From Pagrus major (lineage: Eukaryota > Chordata > Actinopteri > Spariformes > Sparidae), in assembly GCF_040436345.1 (NCBI RefSeq), contig NC_133216.1, positions 18,543,292 to 18,607,291 of the forward strand: a stretch of DNA of 64,000 bases, given 5' to 3'. The position numbers were made by a program, and so were the translations under genes. The notes under the pieces were generated by a model. The model was not told where the DNA came from and ran no database searches. It saw only the letters and a program-made list of their open reading frames with translations. Shown here piece after piece: positions 27,608 through 41,000 of the stretch. Each line of letters opens with the position of its first letter. The stretch's first letter is position 1.

Positions 27608-27784
27608 TCGAAATAGTTTCAAATCTACAAAACAACATGGGAAGTGCCTTTCTTTAGTAGTTGTTTAGTTGCAGTGAGTTATTCAATTTGCTTCTATCAC
27701 TTTTAAACACTGTGTAATGCATTGCCAGTTTGTTGTCAATAATATGCTATAGCCAACTAATAAACTTGGTTGGTTTAGGATTAA

Positions 27785-27874
27785 AGCTGCTGTAAGGGTT
27801 ATCGTTGCTTCAGCTAACTTCCTGTCCGTTCTGCAGCTAGCAATCCCCTCCCTCCTCTCTACGTCACCACATGA
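27785..27874 (+). repeat. dispersed repeat copy 2, with left-end TTAA
   Basis: This is the partner of 8474-8565. It begins AGCTGCTGTAAGGG after TTAA, then shares TAGCTAACTT-like, GTCCGTTCT and CGTCACCACATGAAC blocks in the same order. It lies about 180 bases upstream of the GIMAP start, in its likely 5' flank or intron. Confidence 0.7.
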
Positions 27875-30186
27875 ACGTGGAGCAGTGAGCCATCATGAGT
27901 AGGTTTTTCATGACAAGAAGGGAGACGATAAAATGTCTTTGTATTTAATTGTATCTCGTTTCATAAAGATAGTAATGTATTTAATTGACATGCACAACTC
28001 ACATCATGCTGTGGGGTTTAAAAACAGTGTAAGTATAGTAATATCTTGAATTAAGTTTGAATTATCTGTGTTGATTACATGTAAATAATCAGACAGATGT
28101 TTGCATTGTGGTTGCTTTTATACAATTCACTACATATGTACTGTATGGGTCCCATATCAGGCAGTTTAAAGATGAGCTTTTTAAAAACAGGAACAATAAA
28201 ACATTAAAAACACGAGTATAGCTGAATAAACAAAAGATCAAAATAGGCAAGACAATATTACCTGGGAGCCTTGTAGAAGGAGCACATGTCTGTCTTTGTG
28301 GAAGACTGTAAGCCATTACAGATACAGATGTGGAGTTCACACAAAAGTTCTGTCTCCGCCGGCAGCCTTATGAGATCTGATGCCTTCGGAGTTACATACA
28401 GTATATATAACCTTTCACTCATCATTCAGCAGTTCGCCATCGGCTTTCGTTTTTAAGGTTAGCACTCAAGTTCGATCACATTCCAGACAGTCTAGGCAAT
28501 CACATAAGATATCTACAGCAGCCAATGTTTCCAGGAGACGCATGCTACTGGAAAAACAAGTGTGAAAAATCTTTGGCACCATCAAAACATGACAATGTTT
28601 CTGGGAACTTGTAGCATTTCAAATGAAACAGATGTTAAACTATTACTAATAATTAATAATTTAGCCTGTTGGCATTGTTCAGATGTCTTAATTAGCACCA
28701 AACACTGAAGCACGAGTCGTAAATTATTGGACAAATCATAATTTTGTCGGTTTTGGGAGCACTAGATGAAAAAAAATCAAAAGACCACAAGGATCATTCT
28801 GAGGCAATTCATCCGATTTTATCCGTCCACTTCATGGTAACGCTCAAGGAAAAGTCAGAGGATCACCAGAGTCGTTAGGATTCATTCTCTTGGACTCGTG
28901 AATTTATGGGTCAATGTGGTGGACCAACCAATCAACCAACATGACCATCCCTGGAGCCGGGCTGCTAGCATGGCTAAAAATGACAGCACTGACTCATTTA
29001 CCTGTTCCTATTTCTGGATGACAGCACAACCCCGCAGGGTAAAATGAGTTACCATGGTGAGCTGTGGCTAAAATTGCAGCAATCCAAACTCTGTCTTCCC
29101 TGTCTCCTTTCCCCTCAGATCAAAAACATGTTTCTAATTGGTTGTTTCGATGTTGTTCCAGCTGAGAGGGTATTTTAGAAGTATGCACAAGGCCATTTTC
29201 TACAAATCTCAAACCACTTTTCCTTCCATATATTTCCTGGGATATGCGATCTAGTTTCATGTACAGAGGAGCAGAGACAGAAACAGTTGAGACCGTTCTC
29301 AAAAGCTGCCTTGTTGGCTGTAATTATAATCCTGTCTCAAAATGTATGTGACAGCCATCTGAAGGCATCGGTATTTCACGAGTTCGGAAAGAGACTTTAA
29401 AATCTTCAGTTTCCGTCAATAGTTTGCATTCTGAGTGTGAATGCATGGCGCATGTCGATATAATGATTTCTAACCACCAGGATTCAGGCAGTTTTTTGTT
29501 ATGTGTTTATGGCGCATGTTTATATCACCATGACGATGAAAATATGATTCATCGTCAGCATGAAATGTTGTTTAGTGGGCTGGATTCTGGCATCTTTGAT
29601 TTCTTTACAACTAGAACCAATGTCCTCCTTCTCATAAGAGAAATCTCAGATAAACTACTACGCTGAAACAAACATAATAGAACAATGATACAACGTGTAT
29701 TGAAAAAAGATCACCCCTAACACCATTTTTAGCCATGTGAGCAGGACTTTGGGAATGACAATGTTGGTCTGTTGGTCTGTCTGTCCACCGCTTTCATTTA
29801 GACTCTAAGAGGAAGAAGAAGATCTCAGAATTGGGCCTACTAAATGTTTATCACTTGTTTTTTACTTACCTCGACTGCTTCCAAAAAACACAGACACATT
29901 TACCATCACTGTTGAATACTGGAATGTGGCTGCTCCTGTTTCAGATAAGGTTCCTTGAGTTTGACATCTGTTTGTATGCGGAAATAAACACTATCAACGT
30001 CTGCTCCAAGTGTCAACAGCTGGATGGTATCTGTCTGCCACAGTTCAAAGCAGTTTCAAAGTTTATGTCACTGTGATGTTTAGGACATTTCCATTGCCTC
30101 ATTGCAGGTCCATCAATCACAGAAGTACAAACATGTTTGACTTGTGTGCCCCATGTTCAGAAACAACATGACACATATAAGATTAA

Positions 30187-30447
30187 AGGTGCACTACGTA
30201 GTTTTGGGGAAGAAATTTTATCAGAAGAGAAAGATCTTCATTGACTGATTTTTTTTTTTTATGCCTGAACAAACCAAATAAACAAACTCTCTTTGTTTTC
30301 ATGACTCAATAAACTGAATAAACAAACTGAGCTTAAAGGACAACACAATTTCACACTGTATTACTTTGTTTATATGTGGCGGACCCTGCCACCTTTCTAG
30401 CTTCAAACAGTGTTCTGGGGCACTCTCCAAAACTACATAGTGCCCCT
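30187..30447. mobile_element. TTAA-flanked MITE-like element
   Basis: The left end AGGTGCACTACGTAGTTTTGG and the right end (CCAAAACTACATAGTGCCCCT) are near-perfect inverted copies, with TTAA directly outside each end (30183-30186 and 30448-30451). It is 261 bases long and non-coding. TTAA target duplications are typical of piggyBac- and Kolobok-type DNA transposons. The element ends about 265 bases before the YIF1B start codon. Confidence 0.85.
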
Positions 30448-30583
30448 TTAAAGTAGCAGAAATAGGAAGGATGTTGAAGGATTAAAGGGTTGCTGGAGAT
30501 AGTTTCATCCAGTAGGTGGCGGCATCACCTTTCCCGTTGGCTTGTAACTGTAATTAAAACCAGAGAAGAAGAAGAAAGCGGTT

Positions 30584-30592
30584 ACTTCCGGT
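30584..30592 (+). promoter_or_regulatory. ETS-like site in the YIF1B promoter
   Basis: ACTTCCGGT lies about 120 bases upstream of the YIF1B ATG. This is the consensus of ETS/GABP factors, common in TATA-less promoters of broadly expressed vertebrate genes. No TATA box is seen nearby. Confidence 0.5.
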
Positions 30593-30711
30593 TTAATTTT
30601 ATGAATGACTCCAACTTTCCCGTGTAGCTTGCTGCCGCCTAAGCTAGTAGCCTAACAACTGCATCTCAGCAGAGATCACCGAAGGCTGCTGCTACCATCA
30701 ACTCAGTCCAA

Positions 30712-33700
30712 ATGGATTACACTGCAACTCAAAGTGGGTTCAGACAGCGTAAGTTACGTACGTGATCTCATCGGTTAAATCAGTCTTTATTCTCACCGGC
30801 TGCGTGTGCACATAATGTACCTGCTAGCTTTCTGGGATCAGACGTAAACGGATCTACATGGTGATGTCGTGGCTAACAACTAGCTAAACAACTTGTAAAA
30901 AAAACACACACACCAGAGCGTTCATTTTTGCCACTAACATCTAACGAGTCATTGTGGGAGATAGTTTTAGCTAAATAAATCAGAATTCACTGCTAAAACT
31001 ATAAATAGGCACCAACTAGGTTAACTATGCTAACTAGCTTACTTACGTTACACAAGCTGGGCAGGCTAACGGTTTCTGTGCAGTGCCTGCGGGCTATTTC
31101 TGTGTTTACAGACTTATTAGGACGAACTGTGTTGTTATGTGAATCTGGTTTGGCTTTTAAATGTTTTTCCTTTTTTATGTTGACGTTTAAGTTTCTCTTC
31201 CCACGCTTCAGTCCGGGTTAGACTTTGGGACAGACGTGTTATTTTGACCTAGATGTTTAAGCAGGGGCGTCTGATGAGGTTAATAATGGGGGTATAGCCA
31301 GGAAAGGTGATTATAATGTTACCTCAGCTTCTGTAATACAAGTATCTCTAAACAGACATTTGCTCATCAGCAAATAATATCAGTTTTGCACAATTAAGAT
31401 GACAGATGAGCACCATAGCCAAGGCACACTGTTGTTTTTTAAGATAGTAGTCACAAGGCTGCACATACTGTGTGTTAAGTTCAAAGTGTCTTTAGGGTTG
31501 TTAAGTCTGTGAAGGTGTGTGGACCTAAGATACTGCAGGGTTTATGTCATATCCTTTCTTTGTTGTGTGAAAGGAGAGACGAGGTCCAAACCGAAACTGT
31601 TTGTGGCTCTTTTAGGGTGGCGTAACCTGCCCTTGTGATTAGTGTGTGATGTTGTTATTCCTCCCCCAGGGGGAAGGAGTCAGAGAGCTCTTTCTCCTGC
31701 ACTGCGCAGACTTTCCTATATTCATTTATAAGTGCACTTTGAGGGCACTTGATGCTTAAGTCACTTAAGGAGTTCGCTTTGACTTTATAGCTGCTTCAGA
31801 AGAGGGAAATGAGCCGTCTGCTCCAGATGTTAACCACTGTGGACACCACGCTTAACTGTCCCTGGCGATGTTTACACTCTTATAGTAATCATTAACAAAC
31901 AGCGCTCCAACAGGTCGACACCACACATCTCCATACATTCATATGTCAGACTAGTTATGCTGTCAGACAAAAAAAAATTGTAGTAAATGCTTGGGTAGCA
32001 TAAAACAACAAAAAAAAAAACCACAAGAACTCTTCATACAAACCGATGCATGTTGGTTCATCTGATTTCCTGTAATTTCCTGCGCTTTGCATGTGCCAGC
32101 TTTACTAATTTTATAACATTTTTGCACCCCCTGAAATTGTAATTGATTTAAGACGTTCAGATCGACTCCTTTGTCTGACCTATGTCTTCCTCTAACCTCT
32201 CTCTTTTCATCCAGAGCCTAATATGCGTCTAAGGAATACATCTGTGGATGGTCCAGCAGACGGCCAGCTGTTTGAGGATACGAGTGGAGCTGCGTCTGGA
32301 GCACAGGCAGGCTACAGGTGAGAGGAAGCATAACTGTCCTAAATAACAGTCCTTTAATTCAGCTTTACAGTCTTTTGTTTCATCTCTTCGCTATCGATAT
32401 GATTATATGTGTGTAATACTTTAGCCGATACATCCTCCACGTTCTTAATACATTTTCTTGTGTCATGCTGGCAGCAACCAGCAGGCCGCGCCTCAAGCAG
32501 CAGGATTTCCTGCCCAGTCTATCCTGTCAGACCCCATGTCCAACCTGGCCATGGCGTATGGCAGCTCACTGGCATCCCAAGGAAGAGAGATGGTGGACAA
32601 GAATGTAAGACTGCCTCAAATATTTTTTAAATGATTCTGCCGGACAGAGTGCCCCATATTAAAAGATGCAATACAAGTTCAAATAATACTTTGTGTGTGT
32701 GTGTGTTCACTTTCAGCTGGACAGGTTCATCCCAATTTCTAAGCTGAAATACTACTTTGCAGTGGACACAGTGTACGTGGGGAAGAAGCTGGGCCTTCTC
32801 GTTTTTCCTTACATGCACGAGGTAAGGCTGCTGACACCTGTAGAGGTAATACTGTGCATGTAAAAATGAGGTTTTCATTATCTACTCCATGTTGAGACAA
32901 AAGACTTGCTTGTAGTTAAGTCAATGTAAGTATTTCAGAACATAAAGTGTGTTTTAAAACTGTGTCCAAGAGTTGAAAGGTTTAGTTGGTTGTAAGTGTG
33001 TGTTTGTGTGTGTGTGTGTGTTGTAGAACTGGGAGGTGAGCTACCAGCAGGACACTCCTGTGGCTCCACGCTTCGATGTGAACGCTCCTGATCTCTACAT
33101 TCCTGCCATGGGCTTCATCACATATGTCCTGGTGGCTGGACTGGCCCTCGGCACTCAGAACAAGTAAAGATGCATCAGTGCTTTTATCAGCGTGTTACCT
33201 GTTTGGAAAAGACAATAATCTGCTGCTTTATGATCATTTTATTGCTGTAAGCAGTGGTCATTAACAGCTGGGAACAGCTTCTTAAATAGTCACATGTTGC
33301 TGCTTGATAATAGATAAACATGTACCACCTCACATTCATGACCTGTTACAACTAGAGTCTACAGAGCCGACAGTTCACAAATCTGTATCATTTCGTGCAC
33401 CCTTCAGGTTTTCTCCAGAGCTGCTGGGAGTTCAGGCCAGCTCAGCGTTGGTGTGGCTGATCATGGAGGTCCTGGCCGTCCTGCTGTCGCTCTACCTTGT
33501 GACAGTCAACACCGACCTCACGACCATCGACCTGCTGGCATTCTCTGGCTACAAATATGTTGGGTAAGTACAACATCCTCCAATGCTTGTGTTTACATTT
33601 TCATCGCCAACTCGCCCTCCTGCTGCCTCCACCCTCATCACTTGTATGTCTTTATTTTACTCAGTCATTTGTTGTTTTTACTAGTAACTAGTTTTCCCTA

Positions 33701-35580
33701 CACTGTCTACATTTTAAATTTCATTTTCATTTGAGGCTCTGTGGATGTTCTGCCTCACCTGTGACACTGTGTGTGTTTCTCTCTTCTCTCTGTCTCTTTA
33801 GGATGATCATCGGGGTGGTAGCAGGCCTGCTGTTTGGGAGGCCAGCTTATTATCTCTCGCTACTGTGGTGCTGTGTTGCCATCGTTGTCTTTATGGTGAG
33901 TAGCAGCATCTGCTTACTACTGACCGTTTTAATAATTGATCTGGAAGATGCTCGGTCAACCAGGGTTAAAAATCACACAAATATACAGACTTTACCCAAT
34001 CCCCACAGTGTCCACGCAGGCCTGCTCAGCCTCAGCTCTGGGCGCCAGCATCAAAATCCTGCTGTTTGCCAGCAAAACCTGCCAGATGCTAGACATATAC
34101 CAGATGTCTACTGCACACATTTGTAATATTAAGATGCCTTGGCAGTGCAGATAATCATATACTCTATTAGCTGGAAATTATGTTTCCCTCTTGGCATCCT
34201 CAACATTTTTCCTTCAAGCTTACACTCTGCAATACCGCCAGATTTCATGCAAACAGCTACTGTAAATAAAAACATTCCCCGCACACATTATTATTTTACC
34301 TGACTCAAACACCCTTGACCCTTCTTATACCTGTATAATCTAATAAAATCCAATACAACAGTTCTACCATAAATTCTATAAAGTTTATAATGTTCAGTTG
34401 TTGGTGACAGTGTAGGGAATGTGTACATTTAATTATATACTGACTACTGAGGTCATAGTCAAAGGTTGTTTTTGTAACAGGACTTTATGATATTCAGAGG
34501 TGTTTCTATTTTTTTGCACATTCTGTTGACATACATAAAGGAGGGAAAAATTGGATTGACACAAGTCAATCTAATGCAGTCCATTTCAACACCACCATTA
34601 ACCATTGTTTCAGTGCTAAAGCAAAAGTTTAATTAACACATTTGTCACCAAAATCTGAATTGTGAAGTGAATATTCATGCATTCTCCTCAGCTCTGCCAC
34701 ACGTCCTGAAATAAACTTTCATAAACTTTCTTATAAACCTCGTAAATGTAAATGGCATTGTTTTGTTTTCGTCTTCAGACTTTTTACTTTATTATGTCTA
34801 TTCTGATCATTTGGAAAATGTCAAAAAAAACAGTTCCAAGATGGAAAGTATGAGATTTCATAAATGTTGATCTTCAGCAACTCGAAACAGTCAGCCTACT
34901 CACATGTGATGTCAGATCTCCAAAGGAAATGAATAATTTACTGATCGTTATGGCAATATCAATATTTGTCTTCAGAGTTCTGAAAATATTACATTTCATA
35001 GGTTATGTTTTCAAGGCAAAGAATCTGCTTCAATTGAAATATACTCGCTGACATGTTGTAGACTTTCAGCGCAATGTGGAGTTTCATCGACACAGTCACT
35101 GATGAAAACCCAAAATGTTTTGATATTTGAAATGAACCAAGTGGAGACGTTGGTCTCCGGCGGTTTAAGTTAGCACTAGCATCAAATAAACATGATCACA
35201 ACATACAAAGTTAAGAGGAACATCTGGTTAAATAAACAAAATGACTGTTGAATGAGTGCTGAATCCTTTTAAACTTTTATTTTTAGCAGTTGCATTTATA
35301 GTAACAATTTAGATGTGATGATGAGCTTTGCGAGTCTGCCTAATGTTCTGTGAAAGTGCCTGAATTTTACTCTCAAAAGCTGTTGGCTTGTTTGTTTTAA
35401 TGGCCGATCTTTATCTCTCCTCAGATCCGCACTCTGCGTCTGAAGCTGTTATCTGAGGCGGCTGCAGAGGGGAGGCTGGTGAGAGGAACCAGGAACCAGC
35501 TGAGGATGTACCTCACCATGTCTATAGCAGCAGCACAGCCCATCTTCATGTACTGGCTCACCTACCACCTCATCAGATAA
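30712..35580 (+). CDS. yif1b: YIF1B, Yip1-interacting factor (ER/Golgi membrane protein), 8 exons
   Basis: YIF1 proteins pair with YIP1-family partners and act in ER-to-Golgi transport; YIF1B also supports receptor and ciliary trafficking in neurons. Exons: 30712-30748, 32215-32317, 32475-32604, 32717-32821, 33027-33163, 33408-33563, 33802-33895, 35425-35580. All junctions are GT-AG and the total is 918 nt (305 aa). The N-terminal third is cytosolic and polar, followed by [18 protein letters not shown], the core [20 protein letters not shown] and [13 protein letters not shown]. Five hydrophobic spans follow between about residue 146 and the C-terminus, which ends in [22 protein letters not shown] and the [10 protein letters not shown] motif favour YIF1B over YIF1A. 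The short N-terminus ([12 protein letters not shown]) comes from a 12-codon first exon. The gene converges with the HERC gene downstream. Confidence 0.97.
33896..35424 (+). other. intron 7 of YIF1B
   Basis: A 1.5-kb AT-rich intron between good splice sites. I see no exon or recognisable repeat in it. Confidence 0.7.
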
Positions 35581-36735
35581 AACCGGGAACACACACTCAT
35601 CAACTAGAAGATGAACTGAATGCCATCTCACACATGAAAAAGCCTCAAGAAAACACACACACACACATCGGAGAAGCTGGACTTGGATCAAACACAGAAC
35701 GGCCACAGCTGTCTGGATGATAGCCCATCACTTCCCAGACTTAAAGACATACCTGCACATTCACAAGACTCGCTCCACCGATGTGTGGAGCAGAACAACA
35801 AATGCTACAAGACGATTAAGAGAAGATGTGAGGCGTCGCTGCCTTCTCTCTCACAGCACAGCCCCGTGTCATTAGTGTTGCCTTTTTTTTGTCCTTTTTA
35901 TGTCAAGTCTTCAAAAGTTTGTAGCAAGAGGCTTTAAGTTTTTTTCTATACGGTGTAATTATTTGTTTGTAATTATGTTTTTTAGGAAATATTTAAGTTT
36001 GTATGTTTGTGTATGTCAAAAGTATTATTGCAGATGTTGCTCCGATATCTCGAACGTGATTTTTCTGAGCCGACAGACATAAAGCACACTAACCGTCCAT
36101 TTGAGGAAAAACAAGAAAAAGCTCAAATTCAGGTTTAAAAGCGATCGAGTGGCTCTGCTCTGATGTTAATGTTTGTTTCACGGATGGGAAAAGTTCTGTC
36201 GTCACTAAATCTGGACACCAGGGTTATCTAACCGGTTAGGGTCACCTGCATTTTATCTGTTGAATCTTTTTCTATGTGCTTTGATACATGTCTGAGCTTT
36301 GCTGCCTGATGAACTCTTGAATAGGAAACTGTGTAAGCCACGTTAAGGTGTAGACCTCACCATGAAATGTTGAGTCAACTTTGATATCCTTTTTAAAAAC
36401 CAAGTAAATTATTTACTGCTTTTTCATATTGAAAGTCCGATGGAATAAAGAAAGAAAGGGAAGAGATGAGGTGGTTTGTTCTGTCAACGTCGTTCTAGTC
36501 TCCTTGGGATACTTGAAATATTTTAATGTCAGAAATATGCGTAATTGTGCTTTCATGTGCTGAAGTGTACATCATCTAATGTCACTATGGAACAAGCTGT
36601 CTCTGCTTTTTAATGTAGACAATGCTAACTCAGACCATTCAATTCAGGAAACCTCAAAATTCAGGATTTTTGCATTTTCCTCAGATGACATTTAGTCAAC
36701 TGAGGTGCCAATAAAGTTTTTTTTCCCAAATGTTC
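35581..36735 (+). other. YIF1B 3' UTR
   Basis: It follows the TAA at 35578-35580. AATAAA signals at 36444-36449 and 36710-36715 give a 3' UTR of about 0.9-1.15 kb; a further pair at 36922-36931 is possible. Alternative polyadenylation is likely but unproven. Confidence 0.65.
36710..36715 (+). terminator. candidate YIF1B polyadenylation signal
   Basis: AATAAA followed by a T-rich stretch (GTTTTTTTTCCC). An upstream AATAAA at 36444-36449 is an alternative. Confidence 0.5.
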
Positions 36736-38052
36736 AGACAAAGTTCTCATTTCAGTACCGATCCTGAGGTTGCAGCATATTATTAATAATGACTAATTCT
36801 ATGTAGCAGGCAATTAAACACGTTTGTGTTCATGATTAGTCATGAATGGTTCCCGGCCTGACTGTCAAAGCAGGCTGAAGGCATACAACTTATCAAATCA
36901 AGCCATTGAAATATGACGACTAATAAATAAAGTCTGACTGATGGAGCTGCTGGATTGTGTTTTATGTGCTCAAAATTTGCTTGCAATTGGTCTTTTCAGA
37001 CGTGAATTGTTTTATCACAGAAGATTACTAGCGCTATGTTAGTACTACAGTAAAATATGGTGGGGAAAGAGCCTAAATAAGCCTGAATTTCAATCTTTTT
37101 ATCCTTCTACTACAGGCCTTTACAGTTTTTCAACTTTTCAATTTCATATGGATTTTAATATAAGATAATGCCAGTTTAACTGTTCAGCCCTTTTGTAAAT
37201 GAAACAAACCCGGAAATATTCAGGCCCTTTCGGGTATTAAGAGATTGTGTTTTGATAGTTGGACTGTGGTTTACCAAAAATAGCAACAAAAAAAGCCCCA
37301 ACATATTAAAATGTCTTAATTCCCTCCATGATAATGAACTGCAGACCGGTATTGCATGCAAAGTAATTTTTTTATTAGGTTATTTTGGCACACAGGGCAA
37401 CAACAATTACAAACATTGCACTCTTAAAAGTCACAAACATATTTTTATTATGATTGAAGCATGTATAAATGAACAGAAAGAATACTTAATGCTACAAGTG
37501 GCAGGATATAAAGTGTCAAAAAAAAGTGAGGTGTTCATCTCACAGTTGTAGCAGTGACTGAAAGCAATGACACCTGAAGTGAAGAAAGATTTGGAAGTTC
37601 TGGCCCAATATCGTCTCCATGATCTAGACACTTAATACGAGTGCTTTTATTTATACACTGGCCCTGTATGACACATTTATCTGTCCTACCTGTGCATGTC
37701 TTTGTTTGTGACTTGCCAAAGCTGATATATATGTGGAACCACTGGTTAACTATCTCTTTGTATTAAGTAAGAACTCAAGACTGTGCTGCTTCAGCAAACT
37801 TAGATTTGACAACAGAAAGTTTTGAACAACATCAACAAACGTGCAAATAGCCTCAACGAGTAAAATTAAATGACAGCACATGGGCTGCTGAGCTACATCT
37901 ACCAAGTCCCTTCATAAATCAGTAATACTATGCATCTCAAGTTAGAACTTACTTCAGACCTTTAATACGTCTACATTAAGAAGAAAAAAACAGCCTTGAG
38001 ATAAATCAGACCAGAACTAACTGGATTTTTTTTCTTTTCTAATGAAGCCTTC
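36736..38052. other. convergent intergenic gap and HERC 3' UTR
   Basis: YIF1B (plus) and HERC (minus) end toward each other here. On the minus strand AATAAA occurs at about 37648-37653, about 400 bases past the HERC stop, a fair candidate for its end. No other gene is seen. Confidence 0.5.
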
Positions 38053-41000
38053 CTAATTTTGGCCCTCAGTGCGTTCCTTCCAGAAGCCTCTGTTGTGATT
38101 AATGGCCTGAAGAAGTCTGGTATGCATCGTCCTCTCCACCGGGTATCTCTGGTAGATGGGCAGTAGTAACAGGAAATGACAGGTGAGGGATTCCGGCAGG
38201 TGGAGATCAGTGCAGTCGGGCAAGGGAGAAACTCTCATCTTGATGCTGTCCATGCCCAGGAAGGGCACCCGGTCACAGCCTGTGAGGAACACTGGCAACA
38301 CAAACAACGAGATCTGGTTAAATTAAAGAAAACTTTGGAGAATACAGAGGAAGACATCTTAATCTTTCTCTCAGTTCTTCATGAAACTTATCTGAAACTA
38401 ATAGACTGCAGATAGCACACTCATCATGTGGAATACTTACAGAGGAATTTTTTCTTTTCATCTGCTGTCAGTTTGTCAAACACCTCCCAGAAGGTCACGA
38501 TGTTCGGATGTTCAGCATAGTAGTCTCCTTCATACACTGCGTTCTGTTTGGAAAAATAAAAACAAACGCATAAGTAAAATCATGTCTGTCTGATATTGTT
38601 GTGCTGTAGATCCTGAGTCTGCATGGGGTGTTTTATTTAAAGAAATTGACTAGATGCTCTTTATGCAAGCTTCGATCTGCTCATTTGACTCGGTGTGTAT
38701 TCTCCATATTGTCTAGAATCAGTTTTCAGCTACATTTCTGACTCTTCTACATGTAAAAGTCAAAACAAGCATTTTAGCAGACCTGCTTGAACACCTCCCA
38801 GTCGTAGTTTTCCTGGCCCACCATCACTGCCTGCAGCTCCTCCGGCTGGAAGAAGTCCACCACGTCGACGTTACACACCTTGAGGAACCCTCTCTTGAAC
38901 TCATTGAACACTCCCTCCACCGACTTGTTGAAGGCGTAGTCGACAAAGGCGGCTACGAACTCTTTCCTATGAAAGAAAAAAGAAAAAAATTCTATATCAT
39001 ACAAGTAGCTTCCCTCACCTCTGTCACAACGTCTTTACCAATTATGGTTGATTTATGTTAATTATACCGCACCTAACAACCAATCAGATTGCCTGATTGG
39101 AGCTTTAATCATACCTGTTCGACCCTGTCACAGGTTTTCCAGGTTCTTTCGGATCAAGCTCAACTATCTCACCACCCCAGGACACCTGAGAAGAAGAATA
39201 ATTACAGTTACAATGGAATATACACACCTGTAGGACATACAGTCGAGTCATTCTGTGCTTTTAATAAACCTACAGTGAATGTCGTCTCCAGGCTTTCCAC
39301 TACATCAGGAGTGTAGTCCTCCAGCATGCACCGCCAAGACCTGCAGACACAGTGAATATATACAAAAAGATTGCTTTAACGTAACTATGACCTGCACATG
39401 TCACCTATAGAGAGCTTCAAATTAAAACTAGCAGTGACAGGAGAATAGCTGTAGATTGACACAGAAAAATCCAAAAATTGGAACTGATAAGGAGCTCCGT
39501 GTTGCATTTTTTCTTGCACACTTACTTGGCCACAACAGGCTCAAACTCCCTCATGTCCTCCATTGAGGGTTTGACTCTGAGCAGCTTCTTGAAGAGAGCC
39601 AGTGGGAAGGGCAAGTGGATGATGTTTTGGTTGTAGAGAGCCAGGCCGCACAGAATGCCAAACAGGAAGTACGTCTTCTCCTCCACTTTCGGCTGTTGAT
39701 CATAATCAGGATTTCAGTACAATTCAATAACTGTCCAGGTTTCCATGTAACGATAAGGTCAAATGTACATCATGTGTGGCTCTAACTTACACTATAAACT
39801 GTAAAATGGGGCATCGGACAACAGGTCAAAGCAATCGCCATTTTTTCTTCACATTTTTATAGTTATCAGCTCACTTTCCTCGTATTATGTGTGTGTATTT
39901 GGTCATCCTTTAGTACCAATTTTTCTTGTTTTCTGATTCACTCTTGTTTACCCTGTTGAAGTTTTGTTACTGCATTACTCTGTTAATACAAACGGAACAT
40001 TTCCTGTATCCGTTATAAAATAAAAGCCCTCTAGTGTTTCATTAGATGACAGTTATTGAGAAACATTTACAGGAATGTGTTGTGGAAAATTCTGTGACTT
40101 GCACTTTTCCCATATGGTACGGTAATGTAGCTGCTGCCGTCCTGTGGCATGTGACATTAGATGAGTAATCCAGAATGACAAACGGCTAAAACTGACATGA
40201 TTACATTGTTGAATTTATTAAAAATGTAAGTGATGTACTGTAAATTATGTTTAGTAGAGGCGGTAGGAGTTTATAAACCCTTGTTTTTGTCTCCAGACCA
40301 GTCTTTATATGCTCATTAGCATTATTTGAAAACTGGCTTTTATTTCACTACTGCAAATACAGCAAGTCAAGATGTACTTGGGTATAAGAGGAATTAGTTT
40401 AGTGTTAAAAAAAAGGATTAGAGTATGCAAGAATTCAATGAATGATGATCTCTTTAATTAAGCGGTCTTACCTTGGGAGGAAACCAGGCCAGAGTCTGGC
40501 TCTCGTTCCACATGAACATGTCAGACTCAGGAGCTATCAGCTCATCAAACACATGCAGGAAGAGGTCCCTTTGGTTGACATTCATCACCTTCCTGTCATC
40601 CACAAACTGAACCTAGTAAGGACAAAATAATACTTTTTAAATACCTCACTGAAGTGTCAAGGAACAAAAAATTGTTTACAGTCAGCCCTCATGGTAAATA
40701 TCAATCAACTTCAATGAGATTCATTTTTCGCTTGTAACAAAGGGTCACTTCCACAACTGTAGTTCAAACAGCCACCAGGCTTATGTTGCATTATGGGTAG
40801 CGTAGGATCCAGGGTTGTTGAAGTTCTACCCCTACCAGGGACTAAATCCAATTCAAATATCTCGGCCCCAGTGCTACCAATCTCTTGTGAGACCCAAACT
40901 TTATGGAAGTGCAAAGCTAAATTGTTGGCATATCCCTTTAATTACTATGGAATTTATAGTAAATAGTTAATAGTTAAAAATAATACAAAGACAAAAGCTA

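Larger units (their letters stand above)
27608..30711. other. intergenic region between GIMAP and YIF1B
   Basis: It must contain the non-coding 5' end of the GIMAP gene (minus) and the YIF1B promoter (plus). It also holds a repeat copy (27785-27874) and a complete MITE-like element (30187-30447). A TATA-like GTATATATAACC at about 28400 is not linked to any visible gene. I see no other coding exon. Confidence 0.5.

Noticed and set aside
27608-27622. Five-residue longer GIMAP N-terminus (KLFR before MAEIR)
   Set aside because: It would start at TTG; the ATG at 27605-27607 is the first normal start, and a likely splice acceptor lies just upstream.
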